Source: Paragorgia papillata (Eukaryota > Cnidaria > Anthozoa > Scleralcyonacea > Coralliidae). From it: a stretch of 64,000 nt of DNA. Numbering within the stretch: position 1 is the stretch's first letter; each line of letters begins with the position of its first letter. The DNA lies in assembly GCA_035771165.1 (NCBI GenBank), contig JAWNZC010000346.1, forward strand, positions 322,501-386,500. Reading direction: 5' to 3'. A program made the position numbers and the translations under genes. Positions 34,201 to 46,726 of this stretch are shown in pieces. The notes below the pieces were generated by a model. The model saw nothing but the letters and a program-made list of their open reading frames with translations. It did not search any database and was not told where the DNA came from.

Positions 34201-37200
34201 AACAAACCACAGGATATTATAGAATAAGATATCCTCTACACATGCTGTAATTGTCTGCATTGTCTCCGTGCATTTATAAGTAATAGATACAGCATGAGCA
34301 GCCGATCTGTATCTGATTTACAAGGCGAGCCGAAGGCGAGCCGTAGTAAATCAGATATTCGGCTCGCCTTGTAAATCAGATACAGCTTGGCTGCGAATAT
34401 CTTTCTTAAAATACAAATGCATCTAAGTAATCAAGTTCACCAACTATTTTAGCGATATACTCTATTTTAGCCGAGAAAATCGAAGCTAAAGTTTATGTAA
34501 ATCAGGACGATTCTGTATCCGATTTACAACCTCTGCTATACGGTATTGATTTCTTTTGTGTTTTCCTCATGAATTATTAATGAGTTTTATAAGAGTATAA
34601 AAAGCATGAGTAATGTCATGATGGACAAAACGAGGTCAACGAATAATTTATTATATGACTTTTGGTTCATTTTCTTTCTAGACCTGCGCTAAACGTCGCA
34701 TAACAGACGAATTTAATTCAGACGAATTTAAACGTTTGAATTTTATTCGACAAAACTGCGACGTATAACTCGATTAAATTCGACACACGAATTAAATTCG
34801 TCTCGGCAATTAAATTCGTCTGAGTCAGAGGGATAATGCGACGATAATGGCATGTTCCAGTAACACGACGATTTATCGTCGCGTCGAATTAAATGTTTCT
34901 CTTCTGTCGTTTTCAGGGCTTCAGGCTCCACGAGTCCAAGTAAAAACAATTAAATTCGACTGAAACTCGACGTTTAACTCGACGTCGCATTACCAATGAA
35001 GTTAATTCGAATTAAATTCGTCTATTGTGCGACGTTTATCGCAGGCCTTAGGTTTCCGACATTATTCTAATACTGTTTTCAATTTCACGTCTTCGGAGTT
35101 TGCCGTCACCTTATTAGCTTTTTCGTGTCGCTTCTTGTTCACACCAGTTCGGCTTTCATAACCATTTGTCGTGTTTTTAAGAATTAAATAGTTTTAAAGA
35201 AAACCAACAGTAATGTCCCAATGCGTTTTATTGTTCGAACTTCGGAATGTTTAAATAAAGATACCTTGGTTCTCTTTTATTCGTATTCAAATCAACTCAG
35301 AAAATTTCCCGCCAAAACTCACGAGTCCCAGAAAAAAACGTATATCGCCTGGAGATCAATATCGTAGGATCCCAACAGCTAAGCAACCAATCAGCTTGCT
35401 TCGTTTTGGTACGGAAAAAATAAGTATTTTAATATCTCGGACCGATGCGAGGTTACTTACTCGGCTTCCACTAAGCTGTTCAACAATCGTCCTTTTTCTT
35501 CTTTCAAACTATCGACCTTACTCTGCATTTCTATAGACTCTCGCTCCGATTCCTGTAAAACAAGGCAGGGAAAAAAGATTTTAACATTATACTGTTGTTA
35601 ATTAAAAGATAATTACTGAAGCCAACGGCATTATTGAATATATTGAGGCTAGCTGAGGGGTAGCCCAAAGCTGGCTGCAATATATTCCGTTTGGCCGATG
35701 TAATTATCTATTATAATTACTGACCCCTATAACATAGTTTCTGTTTGGTAAAATCAATTCTAAAATCATTAATAATTCATGAGGAAACACACAAATAAAA
35801 TCCATGTTTAATGAGGGTCTATATATGTGATATAGATTCCTCTTGATTTACATAAACTTTAGCTTTGATTTTCTCGACTTAGACAACGTTTTTTTAGAAA
35901 AATTTCTACGCCAACGAACTTACCAAATAGATCGTTTTAGAAGTAATTTACAGAATTCGTGTCCGTTCTGTATCGGGGGATACAGGCACTCGGCTTCGCC
36001 TCGTGTCTGTATACCCCGATACAGAACGGCCACTCATTCTGTAAATAGTACTTAAATCTCAAATGTCATCAATAAAATATTAAAGAAACGCTAATTTTAA
36101 ACCCCTGCAAACGAGAAACGAAAGGCTTGTAAACGAGCTGGCTGCATATCTTTAATATTACAGTGTGCTAACTGCAATATTAAAAATATTACAGTGTGCT
36201 ACGTACCCAGGGTCTTATCTCCGCTCCCCCGCAAGCGGAGATAAGACCCTGGATACGAGGTTGCCTGAGCAGGCTGAAATCGTTGATATAATGCAGACAG
36301 AGAACACTGGGATTTGACAAGGGTCAGTAATGGTTTTTCAATACAACTTACCTTTAGTGTTCGAATAAAGTCGTCTTCCATAAGGACGTTACTTTGTTCT
36401 AAGCTGTACTTTAGTCCTCTCTCACTGGTGATCAGAGTGTTTAGTTTAATCATTTCGTTTTGCATATTTCGAGTACTGCGTTCAATGTCTTTCATCTCGC
36501 TCAGATGATACTGGATATCGCCTAAACGACAAAATATAACGGTAAGGAAATATAAACATTGAATGTCTTGCTTAGATGCAGAGCTATTTCCAAATTCATA
36601 GTCACATCACTCATATGTGCTTCCTATAAGTAGTAGCGTTTGCTTATGGGATGTAGTTAAAGTGAAGTTAGTGCAGTATAGTACGTATGAATGTGGTACT
36701 AAGCTTTATGGGGTGTTGGTGGCACAGCCGGGTTCGATTCCTGCACGGGTACCGTTATCTGATTAAAAAAATTCACCTTGGCCGCATGTGAGAAGAGTGC
36801 TTCCAGTTTGACTCTACCAAACACCACAGGTTTCCTCCGGGTACTCCGGTTTCCTCCTGTAGTAACACTGGACCAATGAGTGTGGGCCCTTACTGGACCT
36901 CTGAGGATAACAGTTTAGATATAACTGATAGAGCTATCCAGTATAAATAAGGTTAGGTTAGTTTAGTTTAGTTTAGTTTATTTTAGTTTAACAGACGTTT
37001 GGTGGACGTCCTAATTGATCTGAATACGGTCGGCCACTAGTAGTAGTAGGTTACACGCGTTCAACACTAGCTGTCTAGGGCTCAGAAACCTCCGTCACGT
37101 ACGTCTCGGTAACTATATATAACCTATATATACTTATACTAAAAAGGCGACCCTTGCGGTATGCATGCATGCATGGTCAGTTGGTCACCCCCCATGTAAA

Positions 37201-40200
37201 CACATTATCTTTTGACCATTCTGGAAGTGTGACCTTTACAGACTTGCAGTAACGTTATCCTATGTAATCAGGTTCTAAGCCCTAGCTTCGCTCAAACCGT
37301 ACGTTAGTCCACCAACTTTCACATTATCCGGATACTGTACGTATGCACGTACACCACTGCCTACGTGCAGCACATTACTGTTATAAGACAACTCACAAAC
37401 CTTCCGTCCTCTGTTTCTTGTGCAGCAGAATAGTATACTGTTTCTTCAGTGACTTGATCTCTTCTGACTGCTGTCCAACACGCTGCACAGTTTTCACAAG
37501 TTCGCTTTGATTGCGAAGCCAGAATTGCTGAAGTTCCATGATTTCGTTGTTTGACGCTTCAATCTGCTTTTGAAGAGTGCTGATCTGTAACTCGAGTGGA
37601 CCGAGAGCCTGGCCCTAAAAACAATAAAAAGGGACGTATTATTAGCGCACTGCCTCTCACCACTGAACTTAAGCCCGGTTGAATGGGGTTAGTACAAGGA
37701 TGGGTTTACCAACTAGTAAGCTTCATGTGAATAGAGTTGTTGGTTCTCTCCTGTGCTTCAAGGGTTTTTTGTGTTCCCTCCACAAAAATCAACACCATAG
37801 TTTCCCCCAGTTAATTCTATGAGCTAGTTCCATGAAGAGGTGAGGGCCATTTGGTTGTCAGTATCTGTACTGTCATACCGTAAAATCCGGGTTATAAGCA
37901 CTGGGCTAGCTTATACCTGTTCAAAGGCGGTTTTATGTGAGAACAATAGGGAGAAGGATAAAGGATAAAGGACTGGTTGGCTAATCATCCTTACTTGCAG
38001 CCAGCGGCTGAATTGCGAAGGACGCAGATCAACGTGGCCGTGTCGAGGCATATCAAAGGTGCTCCAAGCAGCCGCCAACGACACAGTTCAGACCACGGAT
38101 CACAGCTAAGATGTTAGGTGTTGATTTTATGGAGGGAGGAAACCGGAGAACCCGGTGAAAAACCCTCGAAGCACAGGAGAGATCAACTACAACTCTACTC
38201 ACATGAGTTCGAAGCCCGATAACGGGGTCATTCCCAAGCGGTCAATCCATCCAAGTACTAACCCCGTCTAACCGGGCTTAACTTTTTGGTGAGAGGCAGC
38301 GCGCTAACAGCACACGCCACCCGTGCTCAATAGAATCATGTGATAGTGGGCTTATATCCAGGGGGGCTTATAACCGGGATTTTACGGTATGTCGGCGCCA
38401 TTAGTGAGAAACCAAATCAATATTTCGATTAAAATTACTTACTCCGTCTTTGTTTTTCATCTGTTCAATCCTTTTGTTGTATTGGTCAACTTTGTTTTGC
38501 TTTCGTTCAATCACGGCGTTTCTTTTGACAATCTCGTTCCCAATTTTCCCCGCCGTTTCGTTCTTTTGTCTAATCTCTTCGTTCAGTTGGTTCAGGATGT
38601 CCTCGAGATTTTTCAAGCGCGTTGTCACGTTGCTGATTGCCATCGCGTCCCGCGAAATCTCGTTCTCCACCTGAGCCAGTTGGTTGTCCTAAATGGGAAA
38701 AATGAATCAGGTGTTTATTTAGGATTACAGTACGACAGTTTTCTGTTTTTACCACCAGCCTCACTTTGGAGTTATTTTTGACATCAAAGTGAGGCTTGAT
38801 GGTCAAAAATAGAAATAGCAATAGTATGACGTCATAAAAAAAGTGAAAAAAATAAGTGCCATTGTTTTTGTACAGTCGAGTGTTCAGTCTTCTTACCACG
38901 TTGTAACCTCGTCTATAACTAAACAAACAACGGTAAAATGGAATCTATTTGTTAAATAGAAAAAAGCTTCCTTTCCACCGCTTTATATGAAGCGAGTTGG
39001 CCAGGTTAACCGGACTGACCCGTCTCATTAGGATCGCACTGTGATTTTAAAACTCAAAAAGTATTAGTTTAGTTTAGTTTAGATGCATGTACACGAATCC
39101 TAACGATGATTCAAATCTCCTCTTGCGGTTGTGGAAAGAACTAGCCCGGTTAGTTGGGTCAGTCCGCTGGTAACTCCATGCATTGATTGCCCCATAAGTA
39201 TTAAAAAAACGAGCATTTGATTGGCTATTTTCAATCTATGTCACCCTTATATATATATAGTATAGTTTATTAATAAGTGGACTTACCTCAGAATGTTGAG
39301 TGTCGCAACTGTCAGTTTCACGCGGGGCAAATATATATTGGAAGTTTGAGCACTCTGGGCCCATGCGCACTTCACGCTATCTGAATGTATTTCACCGACG
39401 CTGTCCCACATGCGGTTGTCACCGACGATCGCATGTGTATAAGTAATTGATGAAATTCATTCAGATTATTCCAAGCTACACTGATGAGCTGTTGTACAGC
39501 GAAACACCGTGTCTGTAGATTGAACTATATATATATATATATATATGCTACTGATATGTGCCCTGTTGTCGAAACATCAGTATTTCGTTGCCAAAAATCT
39601 CAGCAGTTTAATACCATCTTTGATCTATCTAAAACACTGCTTATACGCAGCACTCAACATTTTTAACATACCATCTCAGTTCCTTGTTTCTTGATCTTGT
39701 CCGTCACTTTTTTGCTGTACTGCGCAGCTTTATCCATGGTCATCTGACTTCTTAGCTTTTCCATGATGCTCTCGTCCAGTCGGACTTTCTCCAAGTACTC
39801 TCGTTCAATTTGCTTTCTCAAAGCTGTCAGCTCACTCTCGCGAAGAGTAATATCCTAAAGAAGAGCAAAGTAATTAGAAATATGCATTAAAATATTTAAA
39901 AATGAACAATATTAGTCAAAACCCCCCGCATGTTTTTCAAAATAGGACCTAAACTAAACTAAACTAAACTAAACTAAACTAAACTAAACTAAACTAAACT
40001 AAACTAAACTAACTATATTATACTGGATATAACTCTATCAGTTATATCTAAACTGTTATCCCTAGTAAGGGTCATCCCTCATTGGTCCAGTGTTACTACA
40101 GGAGGAAACCGCGGAGTACCCAGAGGAAACCTGTGGTGTTTGGTAGAGTCAAACTGGAAGCACTCTTCTCGCATGCGGCCGAGGTGAAATTTTCAATCAG

Positions 40201-43200
40201 ATAACTGCTGAGAGCAGAAGTGAAAGGCACGTGCGCTAACCACTGTCCAACACCCCAGCCAAATTCTCACTCCAGACATACTGTAAGTAGTCCAGAAGAT
40301 CGCTTTATTGATGTGGGATAATTGATAGAATTTTTTGGTACAAGGCGTAAGCTTCTCTTTAACACTTTGAAGCCTGACAACGAATCTTTAAGGTTTATTC
40401 TGGCTAACGCCAGACGATTTTATTCAGCACAGGGAGACGTCCAGGCCTCAAAGTGTTAAGCTGTGCAAATTTTCAAGAAAGAAGAAATTAACCAAAGAGA
40501 ACAAGATATTTGCGTTCATTTTCGGACTTTTTACGCTAACGTCATAACATTTACCGATCAGTAAATTTCCCGCCACGAAACTCGCGACCTTAAAGCGATC
40601 CCCGCATGTTTGAACAGATAGGCCTCATGGGCGTCGCCATCTTGAATTTGATGACGTAAAATGGTTGCACTTATTAATCCAAGACAATGGTTTCATTATT
40701 ACGGTTTCAACCATTTTACGTCATCAAATCCAAAATGGCAGCGCCCACGATGCCTATTTATTCAAACATGCGGGGGAAGACATGTGAAACTTACCGTTTT
40801 TGCTCTATTTAATGATTGCTCTGTCTCGTGAAGCATACGGGTGTATTTGCTGTATTCTGTCTTCAAGATCTCTTGTTTATTCAAGCTGACACCAATCAGT
40901 TTTTTCACCATCGATATATCTGCCTCAATTCGGTTCTGCATCAACGTCAACTGTTCGTTCGTGCCCTGTGCTTTAGCGATCGACTTTCGGTAGCCATCGA
41001 GTTCTGTTTCGATTGTCTTGATCCTCTCTTGTTGAAGACTGATGTAAAAAAAAGGAAAGGTGTTGTATTGTTTGCGTTCAATTTAAAGTACATTTAAAGT
41101 GCCTATGCAATAGTTGGGGATTTTACATATTAGGATATTTGGAACCTTCTGAGAAGATTTGTAATATATCTTCCTTTTCTAAAATTTCATCTTCGTTGAC
41201 TTTTTTGCTGTTAAAGTTGACGGAAGTGACGTCAAAAGAGGAATTTGTCTATATGAAACCACTTTGCAGATTCCTCCTTTGACGTCACTTCCGTCAACTT
41301 TAACAGCCAAAAAGTCCATGAAGATGAAATTTTAGAAAAGGAAGATATATTACGAATCTTCTAAGAAGGTTCCAAATATCCTAAATATGTAAAATCCCCA
41401 ACCATTGCATAGGCACTTTAAAGTTTTTGTACTGCATCTTCTTTAATTCGGGTACAAGAAGTACATTTTTATATCACGCCGAAAGTCCATCGCTCCTTCT
41501 TTGTTGTCTGATATTTTCAGAGCTAAATAGTTATCTACTCGCTTCCTGGAGTCATTTAAAGGGCAATAGCACTAAAAAGTAAGTTTGTCTAATTTGAAAG
41601 AACTCATAAAATTGTAATAGAACATCCTTTACAACTTTTTCGTATCTCTCTTCGTTTTCAAGATATTTCAATTTGTTTGATATGTAAATGAGATGGTCTC
41701 TGACGTCAGGTGTGGGGTAAAATATTTTCACATGTAGCAAAACCAGTTATATCTCTAAGTTTGTTCAGCGAAATCATTTGAAACTGTGTACATAAAAACT
41801 CCTTGCGACGCTGAACATTTCATGTTAGATATGTAAGTGATGTTGCTCTGAATGAAAATGTTTTTTGGGACCCCCTGTATTATCGCTTACGTTCTGGGTA
41901 TCCAAGTACCCATCAAGACATTACCTCGCGGAAGTAAATTAAAGTAGTACAGTGCTTACCTTAGAGCTTGTCGCATGGCAGCAAAAGCTTCGTCACGTCT
42001 ACCCATTCCGATCAAACTGCTTTGCCATTGTTGGTACAACTGCTTTTTCTCCAGTTCTATCGCCTTAAAATATACATATAACAAATGAAATTACAGTGGA
42101 ATAAAAGTAGTGTGCTGCGTAGGCAGTGTTGAAATACAAATCGAAATATAGCAAGGTTTGAGTTTCTAACGTTTCGAGCGAAGGCCCTTCGTCAGAGAGG
42201 TCTTCGCTCGAAACGTTAGAAGTAAAGGTCTGGCCAAACGCTTTCAACATCGCATTCAACATTGTTGAACGATGTTGAATAATGTTGAAAGTCAACATTC
42301 GTTCAACAAATCGTTCAACATTCATGAATGACAATTAATTGAACGCGGGCTACAGTACCACAAAAGCTGGAATCGACAATATCCCGCATGGCGCATGTCT
42401 CTGTTCAACAAAGTTGAATGAAATGTGGCCAAATGCGTTCAACACCTTTCAATATTTTGAGAACAATAGAAATGTTGAACGCGTGTTGAACGAAAATATG
42501 AACATGTTCAAATTTCGTTCAACGTCATTCAACACCATTCAACAACGTTCAACATCATTCAACAGGGGTGGCCAAACGCTTTCAACATGTTGAATTCAAC
42601 AATGTTGAACGATGTTGCATGAAATGTTGAAAGCGTTTGGCCAGGCCTTAATAGATCAAACACGAGGAAGAGTGTTTCATCCGATATCCAGTCAACGAGA
42701 AGTGGTTGAAAAACGAGACCGTAGGCCGAGTTTTTGAACCAATTTCGAGGTGACTGGATAGTACCGTCTCGGTACTGATTTCCTTTGTTTTCATCTTATG
42801 AATTATTAATGAGTTTGAGAAACTACGTTCAATATTTTCGGCAGTACTCAAACCTTACTATATTTCAAAATGGAATTACATGCATGTATACAGTGTTTGA
42901 AACAAGCAACAGCATGGGCCTTCGTATCATAGAGATCATATAAATACTAGAGGGGGCATCCTATCTTAATTTCAGTCAACCGCGGGTAACCAATTGAACG
43001 CCGCCATCTTGGATTTTTTTGGAGGCAAACATTAGGCGCGTTGGTTGGCAAAGGACTGGGTCTAGTACATTTGCCAATCAATTGACTGAAATATCATAGG
43101 TAATGGCGGCTGCCATGTGGTTACCAAATTTTCCCGCCAACGCCCTCTCTAGTATTTATATGATCTTTATGCTTCGTATAGGATTCTGATGGCTGAGGCA

Positions 43201-46200
43201 AAAACGTCTATATACCAACCTCAATTTCAGTGACAGCTTCAATCAAGGCTCTTTGTGCGGATTTAGTTTCTTCCTCTTGGGCAAGACATTGAGCTTCGAA
43301 CATCGCGATTTCTTCGTGCAGGCGATCAACTTTGTGGGTGAGACGATCAACTAAGAAGTCCTAAAGAAGTTATATTACATATTTCTATTACTGACATTAT
43401 TTTCCAATTTCTATTTAAAGTGGTTCTCTGATGAAAATATTGTTGGTAATGTTTCTGCATAATCCTAAAGATATTATGCTAGTTGGTAAGTGTGCGAAGT
43501 TTCATTTCGAAATTCTCAAAAACAACGTTGTATTTTACGAGTGAAGTTTGTATTTTGGAGAGCCGCCATTAAATTGGCCGTGTTTGAGAAGAATGAGTTG
43601 AGGAGAACTTATGACGTCATAGACTCAACAAAAACAAAAGATCATTGTTGTTGTCAACAAAAGGGTCATTGTTGTTACTGAGTCTATGACGTCATAAGCT
43701 TCCTCGACTCATTCTTCTCAAGCTCGGCCATTTTAATGACGGCGCTCCAAAATACAAACTTCACACGTAAAATATCACCCTTTTTCCAACGGATTTTGAA
43801 ATGAAACTTTGCACGGTTACCAACTACCATAACATCTTTAGAATTATGCAAAAACATCGCCAACAATATTTTCATTAGAGAACCACTTTAATATCAAACT
43901 TTTGAACACAAACGGACCTGCTTTTTCTTGTGTTGTTCAGCCAGAACAACTTCGCCATCGGCTTTCTCCGCTGCACGTTTCATGACGGAAATATCAGAAC
44001 GAACATCTTCCTTTGCTTCTTCCATGTACAAAACACGTGATGCCAAGTTCTCCACCTCAGTTCGAAGCTCTTGTACTAAGAATTTCAATAGCATATTAAT
44101 TGTGAACATAATATACTTATATATTAAGATGTGACAAAAATTCTAACTTCAAGGCTTTTTAGGTGCTGTTTACATGAGCCGGGCTAGCCCGGTTAACTGG
44201 GCTCACGCGATTGATTAGGATCTCACTGTGGTTTTGAAACTCGCATAAACTAAATGTACAAAGAAGAATTGGTTTAGTTTAGATGTAAACGAATCCTAAC
44301 GTTGATTAAAATCTCCTTTTGCGGCCGAGGAAAGAATTTCGTGACACGAGTCAGCCTAGTTAGGGGCTGTTCACACGAGACCGGGTTATCTTGGGGGGTA
44401 GGGATAACTCGGGGGCTAGGGTCAAAGTTGACCCTATTTCACATGATAAAACGCAACTACCGAGTTGTCCCTGGCCCCCGAGATAACCCTAGCTTCATGT
44501 GAACGCTTCACCCCGAGTTATCGCGAGCAACAGCATAAATACGCATGCCTAAGTTGACCCTACCCCCCGAGATAACTCGGGTGAAAGCGTTCACATGGAG
44601 GTAGGGATAACTCGGGGGCTAGGGTTACCCTATCGCTCCGACCGAGTTATCCCTATCCCCCGAGTTATCTCGGTCTCATGTGAACGGTTTACTTTTTTAA
44701 CATGGAAATAAACTAACACCGAGTTATCTCGGGGGATAGGGATAACCCTAACCCCCCGAGATAACTCGCCTCATGTAAACAGCCCCTTAGCTTCCTCCGC
44801 CTACTTGTCTCTCAACATGGCTCACTCTAAAAGACCAATCGAAATATAGTAAGGTTTGATACACTGCCGAAACAGAGAACGTAGGAGTCTAACGTTTCGA
44901 GCGAAGGCCCTTCGGCCCCAGCGTGGCACCCCGAAAACTGTCAAAAACTGGATTTAACCGTTTCCCGCCAAAGTGGATATATTTGGAAAGCCCACGTGGC
45001 GCTCTGACCTTTCTCTCTGACGAAGGGCCTTCACTCGAAACGTTAGACTCCTACGTTCTCTGTTTCGGCAGTATATCCAACCTTACTATATTTCGATTGT
45101 TTCAACACTGCCTACACAGCACGCTACTTTTATTTCACTCTAAGACCCCGTTTACACTAGAGCAAAAGTTTTCGGATTCGTGACGAATCCGGAACGTTTT
45201 AGTACCGGATTCGTTTTGCCGTTTACACACAAAAGAATGAATCCGGAATAAAACTTTCCGGTTTGAGCACGTATCCGGAGATTTCGAATCCGGAAAAAAT
45301 GTAGAAACTTCGTATCCGTCGGAATACTTTTGAATCCGAGACAATACGTAGTGTGAACGGTTATTCCGATGAATTCGGATGCTCTTCCGCTCGTAGTCAT
45401 GTGAGGTTGCGGTGGAACCAACATGGTCAACATATTAACTGAATTAAAGGAATTCCGAGTTTAGTGTAAAGGGCCGAATCTGCGAGTACTGTTGTAGTGT
45501 AAACGCCTAACAAATCCGAATACTCGGTACGAAGTGAATCCGGAAACATTTACGAATCCGGAAACTTTTGCTCTAGTGTAAACGGGGTCTAAAACAGCTG
45601 TCTGTAAGCTGTCTTTACCTTTTTTTCTTTGCTCTGCAAGAGTATCCGTGTTTTCCTGGTAAACTTCTTTAATGTTATTCAATTTCCCCTCAGCTTTTCC
45701 CCTTAGAGCATGGTTTTCATTGTATTTGTCGTGCCCCTTCTCAAGCAGCATTTGAAGCCGGGCAAGCTCTTGCTGTGAGCTGTACAATGAAACACCTAGT
45801 TCTTCCCGATTCTTTTTTCTTCTGTTTAATTCTTCAAGCTAAGAAAATTTATAAATTAAATAATTTATCACTGCACATGTAGTTTAGTATGCATAAGGTA
45901 AAATAACAACAGCAATTACAAAAGTAACACCACCACCTCCACAACTAACAACAGCAGCACCACCAACACCACCACCACTAACACCATCACCACAACTAAA
46001 CAAGAACAGCAGCAACACCACCAACACCACCACCACCACCACAACTAACAGCAGCAGCACCACCACCACCACCACCACCACAACTAACAGCAGCAGCACC
46101 AACACCACTAACACTAACACTACCAGTAACTAACAGCAGCAACACCACTAACACCACCACCACAACTAACAAGAACAGCACCAACAACACCACAACTAAC

Positions 46201-46547
46201 AGCAGCAGCAGCACCACCACCAACAACAACACCACTAACACCACAACTAACAACAGCAGGCTACTAACAACAACAACACCACAATCTTAACAACAGCAGC
46301 AGCAACACCACCACCACCAACAACATCAACAGTCAACAGTCAACAAACAACCACATGTAACCACAACTATGCCAACTCAACAACAACTACAAGAACTACA
46401 ACAACTACAAACAACAACAATAACTACAAACAAACAAACAAACAAACAAACAAACAAACAACAACACAAACAACAATAACACAAACAACAATAACACAAA
46501 CAACAATAACACAACAACAAAATAATAACAATAACACCACCACCACC

Positions 46548-46579
<32 letters not shown>

Positions 46580-46694
46580 CAACAACACTACCACCACCAC
46601 CATCACCAATGACAACCAAGAACAACCAACAACATCAATAACCAACAACAAGAAACGATAACAAAATAATAACAGCAACAATAACAACACTACC

Positions 46695-46726
<32 letters not shown>

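Noticed and set aside
35843..36055. A small gene, because a similar peptide is encoded again at 50977-51411
   Set aside because: The similarity is a shared foldback repeat with inverted arms, present in both orientations.
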